Shown here: positions 8,693 to 15,997 of the stretch, piece by piece
Numbering within the stretch: the stretch's first letter is position 1
Layout: each line of letters opens with the position of its first letter
Source of the DNA: Prevotellaceae bacterium
GTDB taxonomy: Bacteria; Bacteroidota; Bacteroidia; Bacteroidales; Bacteroidaceae
NCBI GenBank assembly: GCA_022508685.1
Contig: JAFLUS010000002.1
Coordinates: 1-15,997, forward strand
Direction of reading: 5' to 3'
Length of the DNA stretch: 15,997 nt
Position numbers and translations under genes: made by a program
Notes under the pieces: generated by a model
The model's input: only the letters and a program-made list of their open reading frames with translations
Database searches by the model: none
What the model was told of the DNA's origin: nothing

Positions 8693-8904
8693 GACGTCGC
8701 GAAGGAAAGTCGGGAACGTCGCGAAGGAAAAATAAAAACGTCGAAGAGAAAAGTCAAAACCACACTGCGGATTGTACAAACCACACTGCGGATTATACAA
8801 TCCACACTGCGGTTTTGACTTTCCATCCCAACAAAATCAACTTTCTGCAGACACATTCCCGACTTTGTTTCGCCACGTTTTCAACTTTATTCTGCAACGG
8901 CATT
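8693..8904. repeat. Helically phased palindromic repeat array between divergent promoters
   Basis: Three copies of CCACACTGCGG start at 8760, 8781 and 8802 (21-base period). Each is itself a near-palindrome. On the left, ACGTCG-containing units start at 8693, 8715 and 8737. On the right, GACTTT or AACTTT units start at 8817, 8839, 8861 and 8883. Both flanks have an exact 22-base period. Read on the minus strand, the left units have the same form as the right ones: 8714-8693 matches 8858-8879 at 18 of 22 positions (core GACTTTnnTTCGCnACGT). AAAGTCAAAACC (8750-8761) and GGTTTTGACTTT (8811-8822) are perfect inverse complements. All of these pairs share one centre, base 8786. Every unit faces the same side of the helix, as expected for an operator array, but function is not shown. 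The surrounding intergenic sequence (8576-9074) holds no convincing gene. Confidence 0.85.
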
Positions 8905-8958
8905 GCCCGCAAAATCCGACAATTTTTCCAAAATACAGCCTTTTTTCTTACTTTTCTA

Positions 8959-8988
8959 TTGCTTGCATAAAAGTTTTTCTTATATTTG
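8959..8988 (+). promoter_or_regulatory. Bacteroidetes-type promoter of fusA2
   Basis: TTG (8959-8961) is followed by a 19-base spacer and TATATTTG (8981-8988), matching the phylum consensus with a shortened -33 element. The predicted start lies a few bases downstream, giving a leader of about 80 bases before the ATG at 9075. That ATG is preceded by A/C-rich sequence (ATAACACTAACACTT) with no Shine-Dalgarno. The first part of the leader could fold weakly: GTCGG 9001-9005 is complementary to CCGAC 9025-9029. The weak -33 element would suit an activator-dependent promoter, which is inference. Confidence 0.7.
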
Positions 8989-9074
8989 CGGCACAAAGTC
9001 GTCGGAGTGTCGCACAACAGGCTACCGACCGGAACGACAAAACTAACATAACACCTTAAATAACACTAACACTT

Positions 9075-11234
9075 ATGAAAGTTTACCAATCTAACGAAAT
9101 CAAGAACATTGCCCTGCTTGGCAATGACGGCGCGGGCAAGACTACGTTGACCGAAGCCTTGCTCTACGAAGCCGGAATCATCCAACGTCGCGGACGCATC
9201 ACACAGAAAAACACCGTGAGCGACTACTTCCCCGTGGAACAGGAATACGGCTACTCCGTCTTCTCCACCGTGTTCCACACAGAATGGAACGGCAAGAAAC
9301 TGAACATCATCGACTGTCCGGGAACCGACGACTTTGCCGGCGCAGCCATCACGGCACTCAACGTGACCGACACGGCACTGCTCCTCATCAACGGCCAGTA
9401 CGGCCCCGAAGTGCAGACGCAGAACCACTTCCGCTACACCGAAGAATTGGAAAAGCCCGTCATCTTCCTCGTCAACCAACTCGACTCCGACAAGTGCGAC
9501 TTCAACATGACGATAGAACGGCTGCGCGAACTCTACGGCCCCAAAGTAGTGCCCGTGCAATACCCGCTGAACGAAGGCCCCGACTTCAACGCACTCATCG
9601 ACGTGCTGCTCATGAAGAAATACAGTTGGAAGCCCGAAGGCGGCGCACCCATCATCGAAGACATCCCTGCTGAAGAACACGACCGCGCCATGGAACTCCA
9701 CCGCGCACTCGTCGAAGCCGCAGCAGAGAACGACGAAACCCTGATGGAGAAATTCTTCGAAGCAGAAAGCCTGACGGAAGACGAAATGCGCGAAGGCATC
9801 CGCAAAGGTCTGGTGACACGCAGCATCTACCCCGTATTCTGCGTATGCGCATACAAGGACATGGGCGTCCGCCGTCTGATGGAATTCCTCGGCAACGTCG
9901 TACCTTTCGTATCCGACATGCCGAAGCCCGTCAACGCAGCAGGCGAAGAAGTGGCACTCGACAGCAACGGCCCCGCAGCCCTCTACTTCTTCAAGACAGC
10001 CAACGAACCCCACATCGGCGACGTGCAGTACTTCAAGGTGATGAGCGGCAAGGTGCACGAAGGCGACGACCTCACCAACAACGACCGCGGTTCGAAGGAA
10101 CGCCTCTCGCAGTTGTTCGTCTGCGCCGGAGCCAACCGCACGAAAGTTGAAGAACTCGTTGCCGGCGACATCGGCTGCACCGTCAAACTGAAAGACGTGC
10201 GCACAGGCAACACGCTGACGGCAAAGGAAGTGGACTGGCGCTTCGACTTCATCGAATATCCCGACCCGAAGTACATCCGCTCCGTGAAACCGGAAAACGA
10301 ATCGGAATCGGAAAAGATGATGGCTGCCATCCAAAAGATGAGTCAGGAAGACCCCACATGGATTTTGGAACAAAGCAAGGAACTGAAGCAAACCCTCATC
10401 AAGGGACAAGGCGAATTCCACCTGCGCACACTGAAATGGCGCTTGGAAAACAATGCCAAAATCAAGGTGAAGTTTGAAGAACCGAAAATTCCTTACCGCG
10501 AAACCATCACCAAGAGCGCACGCGCTGACTATCGCCACAAGAAGCAATCGGGCGGCGCAGGACAATTTGGCGAAGTGCACCTCATCGTCGAACCTTACGA
10601 CGAGAACACACCCATGCCGGCCGTATACAAGTTCAACGGACAAGAATACAAAATCACCGCCAAAGGCGAAGAAATCGTCGACCTCGAATGGGGTGGCAAG
10701 TTGGTGTTCGTCAACTCCATCGTCGGCGGCAGCATCGATGCCCGCTTCCTTCCCGCCATTCTCAAGGGCGTAATGAGCCGCATGGAGCAAGGACCGCTCA
10801 CAGGCAGTTATGCCCGCGACGTGCGCGTCATCGTCTACGACGGAAAGATGCACCCGGTAGACTCCAACGAACTTTCGTTCATGCTCGCCGGCCGCCACGC
10901 CTTCAGCGAAGCCTTCAAGGCAGCAGGCCCGAAACTGCTGGAACCCATCTACGACGTTGAAGTCCTCGTGCCCAGCGACCGCATGGGTGACGTGATGAGC
11001 GACCTGCAAGGACGTCGCGGCATGATTGTCGGTTCGGAGAGCAGCAAGGGCTATGACAAACTCATCGCCAAAGTGCCGCTCAAGGAACTCTCCAACTACT
11101 CCACCTCGCTCTCGTCCATCACAGGCGGACGCGCATCGTTCACGATGAAGTTCTCCAACTACGAACTCGTTCCGACCGACGTTCAGCAGAAACTCGTCAA
11201 GGAATTCGAAGAACAAAACAAGGACGAAGACTAA
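9075..11234 (+). CDS. fusA2: Elongation factor G paralogue EF-G2 with degenerate GTPase motifs
   Basis: A 719-residue cytoplasmic translation factor with the full EF-G layout. It comprises a G domain (1-285), domain II (about 295-385), domain III (395-470), domain IV (472-600, with 'HKKQSGGAGQFGEV' near its start) and domain V (about 620-695). The P-loop is intact (G16 to T23, GNDGAGKT). Switch I is not the usual RGITI but 'EYGYSVFSTVF'. The G3 motif reads DCPGT (80-84), with Thr84 replacing the catalytic histidine of DTPGH. G4 reads NQLD (134-137) rather than NKxD. This agrees with published work on Bacteroides EF-G2, which supports translocation without GTP hydrolysis and is induced by the regulator Cur on carbon limitation. 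It is not the housekeeping fusA: no ribosomal protein or tuf genes are nearby, and it is divergent from a glycosidase operon. The long antisense reading frame across it is a codon-bias shadow. Confidence 0.93.
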   Translation: MKVYQSNEIKNIALLGNDGAGKTTLTEALLYEAGIIQRRGRITQKNTVSDYFPVEQEYGYSVFSTVFHTEWNGKKLNIIDCPGTDDFAGAAITALNVTDTALLLINGQYGPEVQTQNHFRYTEELEKPVIFLVNQLDSDKCDFNMTIERLRELYGPKVVPVQYPLNEGPDFNALIDVLLMKKYSWKPEGGAPIIEDIPAEEHDRAMELHRALVEAAAENDETLMEKFFEAESLTEDEMREGIRKGLVTRSIYPVFCVCAYKDMGVRRLMEFLGNVVPFVSDMPKPVNAAGEEVALDSNGPAALYFFKTANEPHIGDVQYFKVMSGKVHEGDDLTNNDRGSKERLSQLFVCAGANRTKVEELVAGDIGCTVKLKDVRTGNTLTAKEVDWRFDFIEYPDPKYIRSVKPENESESEKMMAAIQKMSQEDPTWILEQSKELKQTLIKGQGEFHLRTLKWRLENNAKIKVKFEEPKIPYRETITKSARADYRHKKQSGGAGQFGEVHLIVEPYDENTPMPAVYKFNGQEYKITAKGEEIVDLEWGGKLVFVNSIVGGSIDARFLPAILKGVMSRMEQGPLTGSYARDVRVIVYDGKMHPVDSNELSFMLAGRHAFSEAFKAAGPKLLEPIYDVEVLVPSDRMGDVMSDLQGRRGMIVGSESSKGYDKLIAKVPLKELSNYSTSLSSITGGRASFTMKFSNYELVPTDVQQKLVKEFEEQNKDED

Positions 11235-11264
11235 TCGCATCCGCAGCAATATCTGCATAAAGAG

Positions 11265-11301
11265 CAGGCGGCAAACCACCCCATCGGTAGTTTGCCGCCT
11301 G
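11265..11301 (+). terminator. Hairpin 31 bases after fusA2, probable terminator
   Basis: CAGGCGGCAAAC (11265-11276) is the exact inverse complement of GTTTGCCGCCTG (11290-11301), a 12-bp stem with a 13-base loop. It lies just past the fusA2 stop. The following GTGTCGTTTA is only a weak U-tract, so it may act as a pause or RNA-stabilising stem, with final termination at the next hairpin. Confidence 0.65.
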
Positions 11302-11325
11302 TGTCGTTTAGAGAGGAGCAACACG

Positions 11326-11360
11326 AAAAAAAGGTCGGCAACGCAATGCTGCCGACCTTT
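11326..11360 (-). terminator. Intrinsic terminator of the large minus-strand gene, probably bidirectional
   Basis: AAAGGTCGGCA (11330-11340) and TGCCGACCTTT (11350-11360) form an 11-bp stem with a 9-base loop. On the minus strand the stem runs into a seven-base T-run (from 11332 to 11326), a classic intrinsic terminator located 27 bases after the stop at 11387. On the plus strand it is followed by CTTC after TTT, so it can also back up termination of the converging fusA2 transcript. Confidence 0.8.
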
Positions 11361-11386
11361 CTTCGTAGGAGAAGAGTTTGGATGAA

Positions 11387-14300
11387 TTACTTCACCCAAA
11401 CCTTCTTGCCATTCACAATGTAGACTTGTCCCTTCACGATGTTCTGAACCTTGCGGCCTTGCAGGTCGTAGACGTCAGTCGCGTTCGTGTCAATCGTCAG
11501 GCCATTGATGCCTACAGGCGTTGATTGTACGAAAATCGCCATGATGGTGACGTCGCCGGCAGGCATGACGAAGGTGTTGTCGGCAGTCAGTTCAACTTCC
11601 GTTGCATCGTCGCCTTCGCCTGTGGTGACAGTCAAGGTCTTCAATTCATAGCCTTCGTCGGGCGTAATGGTGAGCGTAACGACTTCGCCGGCAGTGGCAG
11701 TCTGCTTGTCGGCTTCGACTGTACCATGTTCGCTTGTCACGATCGTGATGGTGTGACTGACAGCAACAAAGGTAGCCGTAATGGTGACGTTGCCGGCAGG
11801 CATGATGAAGGTGTTGTCGGCAGTCAGTTCAACTTCCGTCGCATCGTCGCTTTCGCCTGTAGTAACAGTCAGTGCGTCCAGTTCGTAGTCATCGTCAGGA
11901 GTAATGGTGAGCGTGACAACGTCGCCGGCAGCAGCAGTCTGTTTGTCGGCTACGACCACACCATTTTCAGTTGCAGCAACCGTAATGGTATACTCAGGAA
12001 TGATTTCGGGTGTTTCGTAAATCTTCCAGAGCGACTTGTCGTTTTGGCTCTTGTTGGCATAGCAATTCTTGCCGGCTTCCGTCTCGTCTACACCGATGAG
12101 GTGGTTGGTGTTCGTAGCCTTGGCAATGGTGTAGTAGCCGTCGCCAATGAGCGTCACCTTCCATGCGTATGGCGTAGCAGACGAGCCCATGCTCCATGTG
12201 TTGTCGCCAGTGCCGGTATATGCCACATATTCGCCTTCACCATTCGTGATGGCGTAGTTGCCGTTGTCCATCGCTTCGAACGAAAGTCCAACCACAGCGT
12301 CAGACAACTTCGTGCCTCCATCCAACGCCATGTAGAGGTCGGTGTCCTTCAGTTGAATTGTATACAACTTGCCGGCTTCTGGCTTATTGAGGTAGTTTTC
12401 AAGATTGAGCGACGCAAGAGCGGCTTGAATCTCTTCGAGCGTTGATTCAGCATTGTCAAGCACGGCTTGTGCATCGGCAATAGCCGCATTGAACGCATCA
12501 GCATCGTACTGGAGCAACTCGTCGCCAAAGAGGTCGGTGTTCTCGGCTTTCGCATTGGCGTTGGCAATGGCAACATTGAGGGTTGCCTTTGCTTCGAGTG
12601 CAGGAATCGTAGCGAGATAAGCATCACGTGCTTCATCGCTTTCGAAGACTTGAACATCTACCTTGTCGATGAAGAGGTGAGGCATATTTGCCGAACCTGT
12701 ATTGACAGGCGTGTAACCTACGGACAATGTACCGCGTGTGGCTGTTTCCACGTCGAACGAAATTGTTTCGTACTTCCACGTGTTGACAGGGTACTGCGTG
12801 GTCGTTGCATAGTGGTTAGTGCCGTCAACGGACATACCGATGAGGTTCTTCGAAATGGCTGTCGTACCACCGACAGAGTTGTAGACAGGAACGGTGATGA
12901 CGTACTTACCTGCAGCAAGTGCAGCCTCTTGAGTGTATTGCGATGTGGATGACCATACGCTGACGAGACCGAGGGCGTTGCTTTCCTTGCCTGTCGGGCT
13001 GACAGCAGGTGCCAAATAGCCTTCACCACCCAAGAATACGTCGGAACCATAAGCATAGACGGCTGCAGCACGATTGTCACCATTAGTGCTTGCAATGGTC
13101 CAGCCTTCTACTTCTTGCATATGGGCTATACCACCCTTGCTGTTGGCATCGCCTTGAGTGGTGCGGACACCGATTGTGGTCGGGGTGCTTGCTTCGAAAT
13201 CGAGATTGACAAATTCATCCTTTGCAAGAACGAAGTCGAGTGTCGGCGTAGCAGTTTCGCTGAAGTCTGCCGTCGCAGTTTGCGCTTTGTAGCCTTCTGC
13301 CGTCACGGTAACGTCGTAAGTGCGGTTGCTCTGTACGACGTTGATGTCGTAAGCACCTTCTGCATCGGTCGTTCCTGTGTACTGGATGTCGTCGCCGTCG
13401 TTGCTGACGAGCGTCACGGTTGCACCTTCGATAGCATTTTCACCATCAGTTACCGTACCTGAGATGGATGCCGGCTCGACGACGAGTTGGAAGTAAGCCA
13501 CAGGCCCTGCCTTCTTGGTACCATTGTACGACATTTCGATATCGTTGTCGTATGCATAGTTGACAGTTTGCCAGTTACCACTACCTTGTCCAACTGCCTC
13601 TGTGTAGACACGGATGTCGGACGTGCCGTCCCAAACAATCGGTTCGGGCAAAGTGATGACAGATTCAATATTGTCAGGGAATACAAAGGTTGCATCATTG
13701 GGGTCATATACCACAACTTCTATCATTGCTTCTTTGTCGGGCTGTCCGAAAGCAATTTCGCCGGTACTTGTAGCAACCCATGATGTAACACAGGCTTTTG
13801 TGAAAGCACCCTTTTCAGTATTGATGCCCTTAAATGTAATGGAAGAAATCTTATCGCCACTCTTCAAACCTGCGGCTTCGATTTTGGCTGCAGTATAAAG
13901 GATGTCGGTGTAACGTGTTCCACCATTACTATCGGTGTTGTACCAGTCAACAAATCCAAAATCACGACCTGTATTCGTCGGTGTACCTACTTGAACGCCG
14001 TCGGCAGAAGCCACTTCTTCGGTAAATTCAACGTCAACAGGTTCCGTTGCTACGACATAGTCGTCGGCCTTGATTTCGAAGTAAACAGGGAATGTACCAA
14101 CCTTCGGAGACTTGAATGGTGCTTCGATGGTCGCACTTACCGCAGTCAGTTGATTAACCACAGGGATGTCTGGCGTTCCTTCTGTTTCGGTAGCCTTGCC
14201 ATCGACATAAGCCACAATGGTATAGGCAGTTTCGGTGTGCAGACCGAGGTTGGTCAGTGCAATCTTCGCTGTGCTGTTGACGTTCTGCATAGCCGTTTCC

Positions 14301-15997
14301 GGAACGTTGGTTGTTCCGAGAATCCAGTCGTGAGCCACGTCAACAACGGTAAGACCATAGATTTCGTCAACGCGTGGGCTGCCCGCCAATTCGAATGCCA
14401 AATAGTAGTCGCCAGCGGTAGGAACGGTGATTTCAAATGTCTTGTAGTCGGGCAATATCGGATTTTCTTCATCCAAACCGCTTACGCAGCCCAATTCGAC
14501 ACGTGTAGCCGTTTCTTCGTCATCGTTCAGTGCTTCTTCGCGAGTAGCAGCAGCATAGACGGTAACCGTAGCGTCTTTCCATGAAGCATTGGAGTTGTAG
14601 AGTTTTGCATCGAACAGGATTTTGTCGCCTGCTTGCGCGTGCAACTTCGGCGTAACAAATGTACCTGTACCTGTGATAGCATAGTTGGCTTCGTAGGATG
14701 TTCCTGTGTTACTCGTGCTGATGCCTTTGTACACTGAACCTGCAGGCCATACCGAGTTGTTGTTGCCGTCGTCGAAGGTCGCATAGAACAATGTCGGGTC
14801 GAGACGTGTACCAATGACAGACGTGGTGAAGGTTGCGTCTTCGCCGTCTGCACCAACGTAGGTAATGACAATGTCACCGCTGTACGTACCGATTTCGGTA
14901 GCCGTGAAGGTGAAGTCGAGCGTCTGCTGACAAGTTTCCAAACCATCCTGTGTTCCGTCGAAAGCAGGGATAGTCATTGTAGTAGCCGACGCAGTAAAGC
15001 CTTCGGGCATAGTGACGTTCTTCACCGTAAGCGGAGCCGAACCCCAGTTGAAGATGTAGAATGTCTTGGTGTCTTCAGTAGTAGTCTTGCCAAAATTGAT
15101 TGGCGTTGTGTAGTCGGACGGCTCGTACCAGCGACTTGTGTACTTATTGTTCAAGAAGTGGAATACGGGCTCTTTCGTGACAGTGAAGTCGAACGCGTCG
15201 GTTTCGAATTTCGTTCCGTCAGTGAACTCAAATACTACTTTCGCACCCGTGTAGGCTGTCGTTTGCTCTACCTCGGGCGTCCACTTGAATGAGAAGGACT
15301 TTCTCGTCGTTGCCGTAGCAGTGAGGGCTACAGGCGTACCTTCTACGACGTTGTCGCCATAGATGAACTTTACGGTGTAGTTGTCTGCCGTTTCGTCGGT
15401 CAACGGAATAATGTCGAGCGATGGTTTGCTCTGCTCAACACCACTCTTGATGGAGGTTTCGGGCCATTCCGTAGAATAGATGTAAAGGTCGTGAGCCACG
15501 TCAACCTTTTCCAAACCGATGATGTTGTCGAGACGAACATAGAAGATTGCAAATCCGACGTAATAATCACCTTCAGTGTCAAAAGGAATCGAAACGTTTT
15601 GATAAGTGCTCGTGAGTTGGTCTGCCGTTACCGTGTAGACGGGTTCACCCCAAGTCTTACGGTCGGTGGACACGTACACTTTCAGATTATACTTTGCAGC
15701 GGAATTGTTACTGTAGCGACTTACGTCGAACGTCAAGACATCGCCTGCTTTTGCATGAAGTTTGGGCGTAATGAACTTGTTGTTTGCTTCCGCATAACTA
15801 TCAGTATTATATGAATATAGACAGCCATCGTAGTTACCGGAAGATATGTAGGTATAGTCTGTGCGGACACCACCTTCTGCTACAGAACCGGCAGGGAACG
15901 GAATCGTGCTGGAAGTGCTATTGAAGTCTGCAACCCACGTGTTGGCGCCAACGACGTTGGCAGAAAAGTCCAACGTATAGGTCTTTTCAGTCGTTCC
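11387..15997 (-). CDS. Giant secreted modular protein, C-terminal 1536 residues (5' end outside window)
   Basis: The reading frame is open to the window edge, so the apparent TTG start at 15973 is not real and the gene is partial. Positions below count from codon 15973. Residues 1-165 and 393-550 are two related 'choice-of-anchor/cleaved adhesin'-like jelly-roll domains; both contain TPKLHA, AGD and VDVAHD. Ig-like segments lie at 170-265 and 555-650, with an ASH/choice-of-anchor-D-like segment at 270-388. Residues 655-835 are a further beta-rich region. Residues 836-915 look like a carboxypeptidase-regulatory-like domain ('SISGTVTDGENAIEGATVTL'). Residues 920-1110 form a galactose-binding-like domain and 1113-1190 are FIVAR-like helices. 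Residues 1200-1320 resemble a ricin-type beta-trefoil, and 1327-1482 are two InlB B-type repeats. Residues 1498-1528 form a sorting-like end ('VYDLQGRKV', 'YIVNGKKVWVK'). An extracellular adhesin or glycan-binding role is inferred. A catalytic domain, for example a protease, could lie in the missing N-terminus. Confidence 0.88.
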   Translation of the reverse strand, partial: GTTEKTYTLDFSANVVGANTWVADFNSTSSTIPFPAGSVAEGGVRTDYTYISSGNYDGCLYSYNTDSYAEANNKFITPKLHAKAGDVLTFDVSRYSNNSAAKYNLKVYVSTDRKTWGEPVYTVTADQLTSTYQNVSIPFDTEGDYYVGFAIFYVRLDNIIGLEKVDVAHDLYIYSTEWPETSIKSGVEQSKPSLDIIPLTDETADNYTVKFIYGDNVVEGTPVALTATATTRKSFSFKWTPEVEQTTAYTGAKVVFEFTDGTKFETDAFDFTVTKEPVFHFLNNKYTSRWYEPSDYTTPINFGKTTTEDTKTFYIFNWGSAPLTVKNVTMPEGFTASATTMTIPAFDGTQDGLETCQQTLDFTFTATEIGTYSGDIVITYVGADGEDATFTTSVIGTRLDPTLFYATFDDGNNNSVWPAGSVYKGISTSNTGTSYEANYAITGTGTFVTPKLHAQAGDKILFDAKLYNSNASWKDATVTVYAAATREEALNDDEETATRVELGCVSGLDEENPILPDYKTFEITVPTAGDYYLAFELAGSPRVDEIYGLTVVDVAHDWILGTTNVPETAMQNVNSTAKIALTNLGLHTETAYTIVAYVDGKATETEGTPDIPVVNQLTAVSATIEAPFKSPKVGTFPVYFEIKADDYVVATEPVDVEFTEEVASADGVQVGTPTNTGRDFGFVDWYNTDSNGGTRYTDILYTAAKIEAAGLKSGDKISSITFKGINTEKGAFTKACVTSWVATSTGEIAFGQPDKEAMIEVVVYDPNDATFVFPDNIESVITLPEPIVWDGTSDIRVYTEAVGQGSGNWQTVNYAYDNDIEMSYNGTKKAGPVAYFQLVVEPASISGTVTDGENAIEGATVTLVSNDGDDIQYTGTTDAEGAYDINVVQSNRTYDVTVTAEGYKAQTATADFSETATPTLDFVLAKDEFVNLDFEASTPTTIGVRTTQGDANSKGGIAHMQEVEGWTIASTNGDNRAAAVYAYGSDVFLGGEGYLAPAVSPTGKESNALGLVSVWSSTSQYTQEAALAAGKYVITVPVYNSVGGTTAISKNLIGMSVDGTNHYATTTQYPVNTWKYETISFDVETATRGTLSVGYTPVNTGSANMPHLFIDKVDVQVFESDEARDAYLATIPALEAKATLNVAIANANAKAENTDLFGDELLQYDADAFNAAIADAQAVLDNAESTLEEIQAALASLNLENYLNKPEAGKLYTIQLKDTDLYMALDGGTKLSDAVVGLSFEAMDNGNYAITNGEGEYVAYTGTGDNTWSMGSSATPYAWKVTLIGDGYYTIAKATNTNHLIGVDETEAGKNCYANKSQNDKSLWKIYETPEIIPEYTITVAATENGVVVADKQTAAAGDVVTLTITPDDDYELDALTVTTGESDDATEVELTADNTFIMPAGNVTITATFVAVSHTITIVTSEHGTVEADKQTATAGEVVTLTITPDEGYELKTLTVTTGEGDDATEVELTADNTFVMPAGDVTIMAIFVQSTPVGINGLTIDTNATDVYDLQGRKVQNIVKGQVYIVNGKKVWVK
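11544..11997 (-). repeat. 237-bp tandem repeat encoding two InlB B-type repeats
   Basis: Two adjacent units begin at plus-strand positions 11544 and 11781, a period of 237 bases (79 residues). Both carry the run 'GTTGTCGGCAGTCAGTTCAA' unchanged. At protein level each contains ADKQTA, VVTLTITPD, YEL, LTVTTGE, DDATEVELTADNTF, MPAG and DVTI/NVTI. This is the pattern of divergent InlB B-repeat domains (small beta-grasp-like stalk repeats). The first unit by translation order is 11781 to about 11997 and lies next to the ricin-like domain; the second leads into the C-terminal module. The near-identity suggests a recent duplication or ongoing homogenisation. Confidence 0.85.

Noticed and set aside
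8572..8856. Small open frames across the divergent intergenic region (also 8772-9059 and 8793-9017)
   Set aside because: They translate the 21-bp repeats into low-complexity peptide, overlap both promoters and lack plausible start context.
8693..8904. CRISPR array
   Set aside because: The 21-22-bp units are directly adjacent with no unique spacers and change orientation about a single centre; no cas genes are nearby.
9066..11399. A 777-codon open frame antisense to fusA2
   Set aside because: It mirrors fusA2 codon bias, its product is rich in Phe, Val, His and Cys without any recognisable fold, and the sense strand encodes a complete, well-conserved EF-G.
15974..15997. Taking TTG at 15973 as the start of the large minus-strand gene
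   Set aside because: The same frame continues without a stop to the window edge and the first residues are mid-domain with no signal peptide, so the start lies outside the window.

Overview
The window looks like the chromosome of a gut- or oral-type Bacteroidales, most likely a Prevotellaceae relative. Four things point there. Three recognisable promoters have the Bacteroidetes -33/-7 form (TTTG or TTG, 19-20 bases, TAnnTTTG). The starts lack Shine-Dalgarno sequences and follow A-rich leaders. There are large secreted proteins ending in a short Gly-Arg-Arg / 'GIYIVNGKKVxVK' type C-terminal sorting-like module. The window also carries a GH97 enzyme and a Bacteroidetes-type second elongation factor G. 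Genus cannot be fixed from the sequence alone.

Layout. Minus strand, 16-3222: a 1068-residue secreted multidomain protein with three beta-sandwich, carbohydrate-binding-like regions separated by helical FIVAR-like spacers, read from its own promoter at 3313-3343. Minus strand, 8575 down to 3422: a probable two-gene operon, first a GH97 glycosidase (6359-8575) and then, after a 60-base gap with no visible promoter, a GH43 arabinanase-type enzyme with LamG-like and sorting domains (3422-6298). Plus strand, 9075-11234: fusA2, an EF-G paralogue whose GTPase motifs are degenerate (DCPGT instead of DTPGH). Minus strand, 11387-15997: the last 1536 residues of a very large secreted modular protein whose N-terminus lies outside the window. 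fusA2 and this gene converge on a pair of hairpins at 11265-11360.

How the genes fit together. The GH43 and GH97 enzymes suggest breakdown of arabinose- and/or galactose-containing plant glycans (inference). No SusC/SusD pair is visible, so this is not a complete polysaccharide utilisation locus within the window. In Bacteroides, fusA2 is switched on during carbon limitation by the carbohydrate master regulator Cur (BT4338). It is therefore notable that here it is divergent from a glycosidase operon and shares a 499-base control region with it.

Most unusual element. The divergent region holds a roughly 190-base imperfect palindrome (8693-8879) centred on 8786. It has three copies of CCACACTGCGG in the middle, flanked by 22-base units that run in opposite orientation on the two sides, all spaced 21-22 bases (about two helical turns). 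It lies between the two divergent promoters. It could be a multi-site operator, a transcribed structured RNA or a dispersed intergenic repeat. The second oddity is a 90-bp in-frame tandem duplication forming the C-terminal tail of the GH97 protein, which, unlike its secreted neighbours, has no sorting-like module.
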